This document shows, piece by piece, positions 13,407 through 21,556 of a stretch of 64,000 nt of DNA (the stretch's first letter is position 1; every line of letters begins with the position of its first letter). The notes beneath the pieces were generated by a model that ran no database searches, was not told the DNA's origin, and saw nothing but the letters and a program-made list of their open reading frames with translations. A program made the translations under genes and the position numbers. The stretch lies in assembly GCF_014107495.1 (NCBI RefSeq), contig NZ_CP041969.1:3893501-3957500 (forward strand), in the 5' to 3' direction. This stretch comes from Cohnella cholangitidis. Its GTDB lineage: Bacteria > Bacillota > Bacilli > Paenibacillales > Paenibacillaceae.

Positions 13407-13732
13407 GCAAAAAGCTGGAGAACAACGGATTGTGGGAGTCGAGCCGGATGATGCTTCCGGAGCATAAAGAGCGGATTATCGCCGAGAATCTAGAGATCAA
13501 GCACAGAAGGCCGACAAAGCCGGCGTTAGACGAGCAGCAATGGGAAGAGATCATGCGGGTGCTCATGGCATCGCTGGGCATGAGAGTCGCGGCGCAGTTC
13601 AAGCTGTATCACGAATACGAGGATTGCGCGGCGATCGGAATCGTCGACAAGGTCGATCCTTATACCCGGACGTTCATCATCGATGGGGAACGGTTTAGGA
13701 TGGAGGATATTATCGGGGCGAGTTTGCAGTAG
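13403..13732 (+). CDS. YolD-like family protein
   Basis: 109-aa YolD-like protein. The N-terminal part (LENNGLWESSRMMLPEHKE) and the C-terminal block (GIVDKVDPYTRTFIIDGERFRMEDI) are typical of the family. Its start codon overlaps the polymerase stop by four bases (ATGA), indicating translational coupling. YolD proteins are associated with Y-family polymerases and are often compared to UmuD, though their mechanism is not established. Probably cytoplasmic and SOS-induced. Confidence 0.9.
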   Translation: MSKKLENNGLWESSRMMLPEHKERIIAENLEIKHRRPTKPALDEQQWEEIMRVLMASLGMRVAAQFKLYHEYEDCAAIGIVDKVDPYTRTFIIDGERFRMEDIIGASLQ

Positions 13733-13776
13733 ATAGAGGATGGGGCGGCGAGTACGACATCAAAGGGACATAACGA

Positions 13777-14037
13777 ATGCGCGACCCCTCTCGTTCTCTA
13801 CTGCTGATATCTGGGAGCATGGTCGTTGCCCATATTCTGTTTTGCATATTTCTTTTCGTATCTAAGAGAATCGAAAATGGGCTTGCCACAGGCATAACGG
13901 TCGGTTTGATGGTGCTGGCGGGTCTTCTATGGGCGTGGCTAGGCGTCTACTTATGGGGACGAATAAAACCGGTGCATTTCGATAAAATGATGCTTATAAT
14001 GCAACTTCCAATGCAAGAATATGGAATGAGGCTATAG
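13777..14037 (+). CDS. Small membrane protein, unknown function
   Basis: 86-aa protein with two predicted membrane helices (about residues 8-27 and 37-60), separated by a short loop containing KR. An AAAGGGA site precedes the ATG. It is the last gene before a new promoter and is not in an obvious operon with the YolD gene 45 bases upstream. No family was recognised. The hydrophobic pattern and ribosome site make it likely to be real. Confidence 0.55.
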   Translation: MRDPSRSLLLISGSMVVAHILFCIFLFVSKRIENGLATGITVGLMVLAGLLWAWLGVYLWGRIKPVHFDKMMLIMQLPMQEYGMRL

Positions 14038-14070
14038 ACCTAATTTTAAGCAGTACAAGTAGTACATTTG

Positions 14071-14079
14071 TGGTATAAT
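14071..14079 (+). promoter_or_regulatory. Extended -10 promoter for the alpha/beta hydrolase
   Basis: TGGTATAAT is a TGn-extended perfect -10 hexamer about 80 bases upstream of the hydrolase start. No good -35 is visible, which is common for extended -10 promoters. Confidence 0.6.
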
Positions 14080-14161
14080 GGATAAAAATAGCGCTTTCAA
14101 TTATACTGATCCAGTGTAAACTATGGAAAAGCGTAAATGAGTTGACCGTCGGAGGTCCATC

Positions 14162-15007
14162 ATGTTCGAAAGAGTACTGCCCCCAATTCAGACATACGAA
14201 GCAAGGGACGGAAGATCGTTGTGTTACCGCCATTACTTGGCGGAATCGGATAAAGTCATCATTCTGCTGCACGGGATTTCGGAGGACGGGCAATATTTGC
14301 ATCCGTTGGCCGAATTCCTGTCCAAGAACCATCTGGCGCAAGTGGTCGTGCCCGATCTTCGGGGATACGGACTGCATCCGGTCCGTAGGGGCGACGTGGA
14401 ATATATCGGCCAACATGACGACGATATCGAGGATTTGATCAAATGGATTCGGCCGCGACTCCCTTCGCCGCACACTTTGATCATGGCCGGGCATTCGGGA
14501 GGCGGAGCTAACGTGATCCGTCTAACTACACGTCGGTTGGCCAAGGAAGTTAACGCCTATCTGCTGCTCGCACCTGCCGTCCACCCGAAAGCGCCAATCA
14601 ACCACAAGAAGGACCCATGGAGCACTATCCAGCTGGAAATGCCGAGAGTCGTATTTCTTACGATTCTTAACGCGGTCGGTCTCCGCTTCTTGAACAAATG
14701 GATCGTCATGCGCAACGACAAACCGATCGCGCGCAGACATGGACGCGAGACGTTGGAGCTCAGTTACAGGCTGCTTATGTCGAGAACGCCCAAAGCCAAA
14801 TTCGAGCGTAATTTGCGGGCGATGACCCAACCGACTCTCGTATTGATCGGGGAGAAGGAAGAGGTATTTATTCCCGGGCAATACGCACCGATGTTCGCCG
14901 AATACAACGAAGCGAAGGTGTCGATGATTCTAGACAGCGATCACGATGGCATCCTCTCGAACGAGGGGACGTTCCGGGAAGTGGAGAGCTGGCTTAGAGC
15001 GTTGTGA
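14162..15007 (+). CDS. Alpha/beta hydrolase (monoacylglycerol-lipase-like)
   Basis: 281-aa cytoplasmic serine hydrolase. The oxyanion-hole HG(I) motif is near residue 40 (LLHGISEDG), the nucleophile elbow is GHSGGG near 107, and DSDHDG near the C-terminus supplies the catalytic His. The acid residue lies in the strand before it. GGAGG is 7 bases upstream of ATG. It is a single-gene unit with its own promoter and terminator. Substrate unknown; lysophospholipase or monoglyceride lipase activity would fit the fold. Confidence 0.87.
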   Translation: MFERVLPPIQTYEARDGRSLCYRHYLAESDKVIILLHGISEDGQYLHPLAEFLSKNHLAQVVVPDLRGYGLHPVRRGDVEYIGQHDDDIEDLIKWIRPRLPSPHTLIMAGHSGGGANVIRLTTRRLAKEVNAYLLLAPAVHPKAPINHKKDPWSTIQLEMPRVVFLTILNAVGLRFLNKWIVMRNDKPIARRHGRETLELSYRLLMSRTPKAKFERNLRAMTQPTLVLIGEKEEVFIPGQYAPMFAEYNEAKVSMILDSDHDGILSNEGTFREVESWLRAL

Positions 15008-15026
15008 TCCTACGATAAGTTAGATG

Positions 15027-15054
15027 AAAACCCGACACAGTGGTCGGGTTTTTT
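15027..15054 (+). terminator. Rho-independent terminator
   Basis: CCCGAC/GTCGGG stem, extended by AAAA on the left and T6 on the right, with a 6-base loop just after the hydrolase gene. The A/T flanks make it usable in both directions. Confidence 0.9.
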
Positions 15055-15164
15055 GGCGATTTATTTTCCGACTTGCTTCCGGCGTAGACAGCATTCTCTC
15101 TCACTGAAGGACGGCGAAAGCCGGTTTGTGTTCGGTGCGTGGAAAAAGGGGGTTACTCGTTGGT

Positions 15165-15270
15165 TGTGGATGGATTGTGGATGAATGTGGATGAGTTGTG
15201 GACTAGTGTAGGTAAATTGTGCACTAATGTGGATGAGTTGTGGATGAATGTGGATAACTCTGGGGATAAG
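15165..15270 (+). repeat. Helically phased tandem array of DnaA-box-like units
   Basis: Ten units related to TGTGGAT begin at 15165, 15176, 15186, 15197, 15207, 15218, 15228, 15239, 15249 and 15261. The first nine alternate between 11- and 10-base steps, so the mean period is 10.5 bp. The ninth is TGTGGATAA, the exact complement of the DnaA box TTATCCACA. Six of the others keep TGTGGA. The array lies in a 676-base gap (15008-15688) that otherwise holds one weak minus-strand reading frame. DnaA binding or titration is an inference. Confidence 0.75.
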
Positions 15271-15360
15271 TCAAGGGTAGCCATGAGTTAGGACGCAAGT
15301 TAACCGGAAAATGACCACATTCTGAATCTTTATCCTACTCAGACGGGGCACCCCCGCAAG

Positions 15361-15552
15361 CTATTTAGTCGGTTTTTCCGCGCTACTTCCTTCCCCATCG
15401 CTTATCAGACGGGGAATGCGTCGCAGTAACACCACATTCTGATCCTGTAGCCACTCAGACTGTTCATCTACGGCTTCCTCGAATGGTTCATGCCCCAGTG
15501 AGGCAGTATAGAGGGACAGAAGCAGCCGGATAGTCAACTCAAAGGTCTCCAA
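15361..15552 (-). CDS. Possible small protein, unknown function
   Basis: 63-codon frame, acidic, with SEWLQDQNVVLLRRIPRL in its second half. No family was recognised and no convincing ribosome site precedes its ATG. The base sequence of its tail recurs imperfectly just downstream (15311-15346 resembles 15430-15461), where the frame is broken by a stop, suggesting a partial duplication. It may be a real short gene or chance. Confidence 0.3.
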   Translation of the reverse strand: METFELTIRLLLSLYTASLGHEPFEEAVDEQSEWLQDQNVVLLRRIPRLISDGEGSSAEKPTK

Positions 15553-15615
15553 TGGCGTCCGCGAGCGGTTTAGAGTTTGCGACTTGCAAAAGATGGATCA
15601 ACGTGTTATTCTCTG

Positions 15616-15633
15616 TTTGAACGTTCATTCAAA
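15616..15633 (+). promoter_or_regulatory. Probable TetR operator upstream of the regulator gene
   Basis: TTTGAACGTTCATTCAAA is an inverted repeat (TTTGAA-N6-TTCAAA) 55 bases upstream of the TetR start. A related element lies before the MMPL gene at 16321. Autorepression is the usual arrangement. Confidence 0.6.
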
Positions 15634-15688
15634 CTCCATTCCTTCTGATCTCGTTCAAACCAAACTCTAAGATGCAGGAAGTGTGCCG

Positions 15689-16291
15689 ATGACAGACGCA
15701 GACAAAAGAGACAGAATTATCGCGGCCGCGTATACCGTATTATCGGAGAAAGGCTACGATAAGGCCTCGACGAAGGAAATAGCAGCTACGGCGGGCGTGG
15801 CTCAAGGCTTGATTAACTACTATTTTCCGAGTAAGGATCTGCTGTTCGCCGAAGTATTCCGCCGCGAAACGAAGAAGTATTGCGATTCGTTTCTTCCCTT
15901 GCTTCAAGCCGCCGGTAACCCGGATGAGATATCTAACGCAACGATAGCGCAGATGCTTGAGCTGCCTAAGAGCAAGGCTCTTCAGCATCAGGACTGGTTC
16001 CGTCTTCGATTCGAGTTATTCGCGATCGGACTCCGGAAAGACAGCGCAACGGCTACTTTGCGGGAAATGCTCGCTACGGAGCGTGCTTATATTAGCGATA
16101 CGATCGAATCGATCAGCGGGTTTTCCCGTGAGCAATCGGAGGCGATCGCTTCGATCTTGTACGCGGTGTTCGAAGGCTTAGGCCTGCAGAAGGTCGCCGA
16201 TCCCGATTTCAAGTATGACGATGCGTACAATACGCTAGCGACAATGCTTGGCGCGTACTATGAATTCGTTAGCAAGAAGAGAGACTCGTGA
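15689..16291 (+). CDS. TetR/AcrR family transcriptional regulator
   Basis: 200-aa repressor from ATG 15689; a GTG at 15683 is also in frame. The N-terminal HTH has the pattern TKEIAATAGVAQGLINYYFPSKDLLFAEVF, typical of TetR recognition helices. The C-terminal ligand-binding domain is helical and unassigned. It lies 111 bases upstream of an MMPL transporter with matching operator-like palindromes before both genes, so it probably represses itself and the pump until a hydrophobic ligand binds. Confidence 0.92.
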   Translation: MTDADKRDRIIAAAYTVLSEKGYDKASTKEIAATAGVAQGLINYYFPSKDLLFAEVFRRETKKYCDSFLPLLQAAGNPDEISNATIAQMLELPKSKALQHQDWFRLRFELFAIGLRKDSATATLREMLATERAYISDTIESISGFSREQSEAIASILYAVFEGLGLQKVADPDFKYDDAYNTLATMLGAYYEFVSKKRDS

Positions 16292-16320
16292 TCTTGTCTC
16301 TTTCTTTTTACCGCTTACTG

Positions 16321-16334
16321 TTTGAATGCTCAAA
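16321..16334 (+). promoter_or_regulatory. Probable TetR operator upstream of the MMPL gene
   Basis: TTTGAATGCTCAAA (TTTGA-N4-TCAAA) shares its half-site with the palindrome at 15616-15633 and lies about 70 bases before the transporter start. Confidence 0.55.
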
Positions 16335-16402
16335 CAATAAGCGACATATATTGTTAACGCAGTGTAGAACGAATACAAACAAAAGAGAAAGACGGTGGAG
16401 AG

Positions 16403-18706
16403 ATGCACGCTTTATTGCATGGTTGGGGAAAGGCGCTTTACAAAGTAAGATGGGTAGTCGTAGCGCTATGGATCGCGGGTTTGTTGTTCGGAGGATTTGC
16501 GTTCGGCAAATTAACTCCTCTGCTTAGCGGCGGAGGTTGGGATGTTCCGGGGTCGCAATCGCTCGCCGCGGGGAAGCTGCTGGCATCGGAATTCGAGGGC
16601 AGATCCGAGAGTTCGCTGACGCTTGTCCTTAAGGATCCGAAGCATGCGGCCGGTTCCCCGGAATATAACGAGAAGCTGCAGAAGATCGTCGATCGGTTGA
16701 AAACCGAGGAAGGCGTATCCGGAGTATTCAGCATTCTGAGCGCGTCGGAGGGAATCGGATCCGGTCTGGTAGGCCAAGATCCGAACCTTAGCATCGCTTT
16801 CGTCGATATGGATACGAAATTGGATTTCTTGATTAACGAGGTTCCCGATTATCAAGAACGCGTAGTCGAGCAAGCTGCAAGCCTTGGAGCGGAAGCATAC
16901 TTGGTGGGCGGCGCGGCGTTCTGGGGCGAGAGCAGCGTACAGAGTCAGGAAGGGCTGGCTAAAGCGGAAATGATCGTATTCCCGCTCATCGTGATCATCC
17001 TTCTGCTCGTCTTCCGTTCGATCATGGCCATGGTAACTCCATTAATGGTGACGATCGCTTCCGTGCTTGTCGCCATGGGAATCGTATACTTAGTCGCCCT
17101 TCAGGTAGAACTGTCGGTATTCGTCACGAATTCGGCCATGATGCTAGGGCTCGGAGTAGGAATAGACTATTCTCTCTTCATGGTTAGCCGGTTTAAGGCG
17201 GAGCTTGCCGTACCGGGAAATACGAAGCAGGATGCGCTGGTCAAAACGATGGGAACGGCGGGCCATACCGTATTCTTCTCGGCTCTCACCGTTATTGCCG
17301 CGCTCTCCGCGCTGTTCACCGTGCCGATAGCCGCGATCAAAGCGATCGCATTCGGCGGAATCGTCGTCGTGTTCGTCGCCGGATTGGCTAGCTTAACATT
17401 GTTGCCTGCAGTACTCGTCATTCTTGGAACCCGCATTAACAAGGGCAGCATCCCGTTCCTTCGTCCGCGCGAAACGACGAGAACGAGCGGCTGGAAACGG
17501 TGGACGAACGCGATCATGCGCCGTCCGGTCTTGTTCCTGATTCTTACGTTGGCGGCTTTGGGGGCATTCGCTTACCCGGCGCTCGATATGAAGCTGAATT
17601 CTCCCGATATTCGAACGTTGCCCGCGGACACGTCGGTTCGCCAAGGCTTTACGCTCATGGAAGAATCGTTCGGCATCGGAGCGGCTAATCAGATCAGCGT
17701 CGTCCTCCATAACGAAACCAGCGACCTAAGTTCGCCCGAGGCGCTCGCGAAGATCGCCGCGCTGCAGGCGGAGCTGGCCAAACAAGATCACGTTATCGGA
17801 GTATCGGCCGTAACGAACTTTTTCCCGGGCATGGAACCGGCTGCCGTCTCGGGAATTTTGAACGGAGGGGCCGACTCGCTGCCTCAAGACGTTAGCTACA
17901 TGGTTAATCGTTACGTAAGCACCGACCGGCACACCGGGGTGCTCGAGGTAGAATTGGATCAATACGGCTCAAGCGACGTGGGCAGGGATTTCATCAAGCA
18001 TTTGCGAGACACGTTATTGCCTGGGTTTGAACTTCCGGCGGGAACCGTGTTCAGCATCGGCGGAGAAACGATGACGGGCATGGATACGTCCAAGGCGATC
18101 AACGATAGCTTGTTGCCGGCGCTAGGAGTCATGCTGGTTCTAATCTTCTTGATTCTGGTACTCTCCTTCAAGAGCTTGCTGCTGCCGCTGAAGGCGATCA
18201 TCCTTAACCTGTTCTCGGTAGCGGCTACCTACGGAATTCTAGTGTTCGTGTTCGCTCTCGGATACGGTTCGGAAATCTTCGACGTAGAATCGAACGGTTA
18301 TATCATTCACTTCGTTCCGGTGTTGCTGCTTGCGTTGTTATTCGGACTTAGCACGGATTATGAAGTATTCCTCGTGAGCCGGATCAAGGAAGAGTACGAC
18401 CGGACCGGAGCGCATGAGGACAGTATTGCCGAGGGAATGGAGAAAACCGGACCTCTGATTACGGGAGCGGCCGTTCTGATGGTTGCCGTATTCGCCGGCT
18501 TCGCGTTCTCGGGCGTATTGCCGATTCAGATGCTCGGCTTCGGTATGGCTATCGCAATCGCGCTCGATTCGACCGTCATTCGGATGCTGCTCGTTCCGGT
18601 AACGATGAAGCTGCTCGGACGGGCGAGCTGGTGGTTCCCGGGCAGACGGAAGCTGGAGCCTTCCCAACCGCGAAAACGGAGTGATAATTCCCTATCTCGA
18701 GAATAA
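16403..18706 (+). CDS. MMPL-family RND transporter (TetR-linked)
   Basis: 767-aa membrane exporter of the MmpL/YdfJ class. The first helix is at about 12-32, an extracytoplasmic domain follows, then a bundle of helices at about 190-340. A second helix at about 375-395 precedes a second outer domain, with the final bundle at about 570-735. The GxDY motif appears as GVGIDYSLFMVSRF in the first bundle and GLSTDYEVFLVSRI in the second, so both proton-relay Asp residues are present. Ribosome site GGTGGAGAG. Likely exports a lipid or hydrophobic toxin sensed by the adjacent TetR protein. Confidence 0.93.
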   Translation: MHALLHGWGKALYKVRWVVVALWIAGLLFGGFAFGKLTPLLSGGGWDVPGSQSLAAGKLLASEFEGRSESSLTLVLKDPKHAAGSPEYNEKLQKIVDRLKTEEGVSGVFSILSASEGIGSGLVGQDPNLSIAFVDMDTKLDFLINEVPDYQERVVEQAASLGAEAYLVGGAAFWGESSVQSQEGLAKAEMIVFPLIVIILLLVFRSIMAMVTPLMVTIASVLVAMGIVYLVALQVELSVFVTNSAMMLGLGVGIDYSLFMVSRFKAELAVPGNTKQDALVKTMGTAGHTVFFSALTVIAALSALFTVPIAAIKAIAFGGIVVVFVAGLASLTLLPAVLVILGTRINKGSIPFLRPRETTRTSGWKRWTNAIMRRPVLFLILTLAALGAFAYPALDMKLNSPDIRTLPADTSVRQGFTLMEESFGIGAANQISVVLHNETSDLSSPEALAKIAALQAELAKQDHVIGVSAVTNFFPGMEPAAVSGILNGGADSLPQDVSYMVNRYVSTDRHTGVLEVELDQYGSSDVGRDFIKHLRDTLLPGFELPAGTVFSIGGETMTGMDTSKAINDSLLPALGVMLVLIFLILVLSFKSLLLPLKAIILNLFSVAATYGILVFVFALGYGSEIFDVESNGYIIHFVPVLLLALLFGLSTDYEVFLVSRIKEEYDRTGAHEDSIAEGMEKTGPLITGAAVLMVAVFAGFAFSGVLPIQMLGFGMAIAIALDSTVIRMLLVPVTMKLLGRASWWFPGRRKLEPSQPRKRSDNSLSRE

Positions 18707-18761
18707 ATAATTAGTAGCGGTTACAACGCGTCAGGCTAGCAAACGGAAGGGGAGAGGCCCG

Positions 18762-19124
18762 GTGGTCATCGCGACGATTCTAGTTGGGCTTGTCGCTTTG
18801 GAGCATGTGATCATTCTGTTCATGGAGATGTTCCTCTGGACGTCTCCCGGCATTCGGAGAAGATTCGGAACGTCGGCAAGCTTCGCGCGGGACTCCCGGT
18901 CACTGGCCGCGAACCAAGGGTTGTACAACGGATTTTTGGCTGCAGGCCTAGTCTGGGGATTGCTTCATCCGAATGTTTCCACGGGGTACCAAATTCAGAC
19001 CTTCTTTCTCGTTTGCGTAGTCATCGCCGCTATCTTCGGAGGTTTTACCGCCAAGAGGTCGATTCTATACGTGCAAGGCATTCCCGCCTTGGCCGCGTGG
19101 ATCGCCGTCATGCTCGCGTGGTAA
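18762..19124 (+). CDS. DUF1304 family membrane protein
   Basis: 120-aa protein starting at GTG 18762 behind GGAAGGGGAGAG. It has four hydrophobic segments and the family signature EHVIILFMEMFLW near the start, followed by NQGLYNGFLAAGL, both characteristic of DUF1304. Function is not known. It follows the MMPL gene by 55 bases and precedes a terminator, so it may be co-transcribed with the pump. Confidence 0.87.
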   Translation: MVIATILVGLVALEHVIILFMEMFLWTSPGIRRRFGTSASFARDSRSLAANQGLYNGFLAAGLVWGLLHPNVSTGYQIQTFFLVCVVIAAIFGGFTAKRSILYVQGIPALAAWIAVMLAW

Positions 19125-19155
19125 TGCCGTCTTGCCATTAGAATAGCTTGCTTCC

Positions 19156-19181
19156 AGCTCGCCCGTAAGGGCGGGCTTTTT
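19156..19181 (+). terminator. Rho-independent terminator
   Basis: AGCTCGCCC-GTAA-GGGCGGGCT stem-loop (one G-T wobble) followed by T5. It ends the TetR-MMPL-DUF1304 unit. Confidence 0.85.
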
Positions 19182-19336
19182 GTTTGTCTACCAATCCGAT
19201 TCTGATCTTCTGACGGTCTAATCGGTTCGCACGGACAAGCATGGCAAAGTCCGTTGCAAACGTATTCAAATCGTTGCTGGGGTGCATTCCTTGAAGAGGT
19301 CCCTTTTCATATCATGGATATTGTAAGCAGTAACGG

Positions 19337-20581
19337 ATGGGAGGGATCAAGATAGCTCGGAAGCGGCGAACGAAACAGCTCTTAGCCGCGGCAGCGATTA
19401 TCGCGATTTGCGCGGCGTCTATCGTCATCTATAGACAATCCAACCCTGTCGAGCTTAAAGATGTACCGGAACATCGTTTGCAGAAATTGACTAGAGGCGT
19501 TAATCTTTCCGGTTGGTTCTGGTCCCATTACGACCCTTGGGCGTACGACTCGGATAAGTTGCAGAGTATACGGGATATGGGGTTCCTGCATGTCCGGCTG
19601 CCGTTCAACTCCACCAGCTTCTACAACGGCAACGACCCCGCCGCGATTAATCCGGTTATGCTGAAGCGCTTGGATCAGGCGATCGAGAATATTCTGAGCC
19701 ATGATCTGGCCGTCGTGTTGGATTATCATGCGGAAGACGGCTTGAAAGCATGGATCCAGCTGGACCCGCTTCATGCCGAGAAGACGGCTTTATTCTGGGA
19801 GAGTCTAGCTAAGCATATGAGTCGATTCGATCCCGATCTGGTATTCCTGGAAGTATTGAACGAGCCTTACGCGGATGACCCGCAGGATTGGTACGATTCC
19901 CAGAAAACCATTATGGCCGCGATGCGCAGAGGCGCGCCCGAGCATACCTTGATCGCCAGCGCCAATCTGCAAACGGGGCTAGCGGAAGATTCGACCGACG
20001 GCATTCATAAGAGATGGAACAGTTCGCTTGCCCTGACTATGATGGAGCCCTTGAAGGATCGCAACGTCGTATACAATTTTCATATGTACGATCCGATGAC
20101 CTTTACCCATCAAGAAGCCGGATGGGGTTGGGAAATGCAGAAATATATCAAGGACGTTCCTTATCCGTTGCCGGACGGCGCATCCTGTCCCGCAGCGAGG
20201 GAGAGCAGCGTTATGTCGCCGGAGGAAGCGACTATCGTTCAGGCGACCCTCGATCAGTATTGCCGGGAAGGGTGGAACAAGGATAAGGTCAGGGAATATT
20301 TGAAGCCGGTAGTCGATTGGGCGAGAAGCCACGATGTTCCTCTGACCGCTAATGAATTCGGCGTTTACCGCGCTGCGGAACAGATCAGTCGTCTTAGTTA
20401 TATCCGGGACGTTCGGGAAGCGTTCGAGGAATTCGGCATCGGATGGACCCTCTGGGACTATCAGACGGATTTCGGCGTGGCGCCTAACGGGATTCCCGAT
20501 CGGGGAGATATCGAGGCGCTCGGTCTGCAGCCGGTTCCGGGGTTCTGGGAATCGACGGCCGACGCGGAGGTGAAGCCATGA
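19337..20581 (+). CDS. GH5-family endoglucanase-like glycoside hydrolase, membrane anchored
   Basis: 414-aa cellulase-superfamily enzyme. Residues 1-30 (KRRTKQ then a hydrophobic stretch) form a signal anchor without an obvious cleavage site, so it is probably surface tethered. The TIM barrel begins at RGVNLSGWFW, the acid/base Glu lies in EVLNEPY near residue 178, and the nucleophile Glu in TANEFGVYR near 342. The ATGA junction couples it to the permease gene. It would cut a beta-glucan or mannan outside the cell and feed the ABC importer encoded downstream. Substrate specificity is not determined. Confidence 0.9.
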   Translation: MGGIKIARKRRTKQLLAAAAIIAICAASIVIYRQSNPVELKDVPEHRLQKLTRGVNLSGWFWSHYDPWAYDSDKLQSIRDMGFLHVRLPFNSTSFYNGNDPAAINPVMLKRLDQAIENILSHDLAVVLDYHAEDGLKAWIQLDPLHAEKTALFWESLAKHMSRFDPDLVFLEVLNEPYADDPQDWYDSQKTIMAAMRRGAPEHTLIASANLQTGLAEDSTDGIHKRWNSSLALTMMEPLKDRNVVYNFHMYDPMTFTHQEAGWGWEMQKYIKDVPYPLPDGASCPAARESSVMSPEEATIVQATLDQYCREGWNKDKVREYLKPVVDWARSHDVPLTANEFGVYRAAEQISRLSYIRDVREAFEEFGIGWTLWDYQTDFGVAPNGIPDRGDIEALGLQPVPGFWESTADAEVKP

Positions 20582-21540
20582 AGACGGAAGCCGGGGGTAC
20601 GAATTCCGCGCGCGCGTCGCCTGCCCGGGGGAAAGGGATATGGCGCAGGCTGGCCGGCCAATGGGAATTGCAAGCGATGGTAATGCCGGGCATTGTCGTT
20701 ATCTTTATTTTCAGCTATATCCCGATGTACGGGGTGTTGATGGCTTTTCAGGATTACAACCTGTTCAAGGGGTTCTTCCATAGCCCATGGGTCGGATTCA
20801 AGCATTTCGAGATGTTCTTCAACTCCCCGGACTTCTGGAACGTGATGCGCAACACGATCGTCATCAGCGGCTTGAAGCTGCTGATCGGATTTCCCGCTCC
20901 GGTCATTCTGGCGTTAATGCTGAACGAAGTCCAACGAATGTGGTTCAAGCGCACGATCCAGACAATCAGTTATTTGCCCCATTTCCTGTCGTGGGTCATC
21001 GTTGGCGGTTTCGTGTTTTCCATTCTGTCGACGGAGAACGGCAGCCTTAACATCTTGCTGCAACAGCTGAGGATCATAGGCGAGCCGATCAATTTCTTGT
21101 CCGTCCCGGAATATTTCTGGGCCATCTTGATCGGAACCGGCGTATGGAAAGAAATCGGGTTTGCCAGCATCGTGTATTTGGCCGCGATTGCCGGGATCGA
21201 CCCTCACCTGTACGAGTCGGCTTCGCTAGACGGGGCGAGCAGGTTCAAGCAAATATTCCTGATCACGCTTCCCTGCATCGCGCCTGTCATTATTATCTTT
21301 ATGATTCTTGCGGTCGGCAACATTTTGAGCGCCGGGTTCGAAGATATTCTGATTCTGTCCAACAATCCCATCCTGAAGGACGTTTCCGATGTCATCGATA
21401 CCTACGTCTACCGGCTTGGAATCATGAATAATCGCTTCTCTTACGCAACGGCGGCCGGATTGTTCAAAGCGGTAATCAGCGTGGCCTTGCTCACGGCGGC
21501 GAACTATACGGCTAGAAGATTCGGCACGAGCTTATGGTAG
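20578..21540 (+). CDS. LplB-type ABC sugar permease
   Basis: 320-aa permease of the CUT1 type with six helices. It opens with the LplB signature (IPMYGVLMAFQDYN), and the cytoplasmic EAA loop is ESASLDGASRFKQIFLITLP. It overlaps the GH5 gene by four bases and is followed by its partner. No ATPase gene is nearby, as usual for this class, which uses a shared MsmX/UgpC-like ATPase. Confidence 0.93.
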   Translation: MKTEAGGTNSARASPARGKGIWRRLAGQWELQAMVMPGIVVIFIFSYIPMYGVLMAFQDYNLFKGFFHSPWVGFKHFEMFFNSPDFWNVMRNTIVISGLKLLIGFPAPVILALMLNEVQRMWFKRTIQTISYLPHFLSWVIVGGFVFSILSTENGSLNILLQQLRIIGEPINFLSVPEYFWAILIGTGVWKEIGFASIVYLAAIAGIDPHLYESASLDGASRFKQIFLITLPCIAPVIIIFMILAVGNILSAGFEDILILSNNPILKDVSDVIDTYVYRLGIMNNRFSYATAAGLFKAVISVALLTAANYTARRFGTSLW

Positions 21541-21556
21541 CGCGGGGGGCTTGCGC

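Noticed and set aside
15008..15688. Chromosomal replication origin at the DnaA-like array
   Set aside because: No dnaA, dnaN or AT-rich unwinding region is nearby, and only one unit is a perfect box. A titration or regulatory cluster is more plausible.
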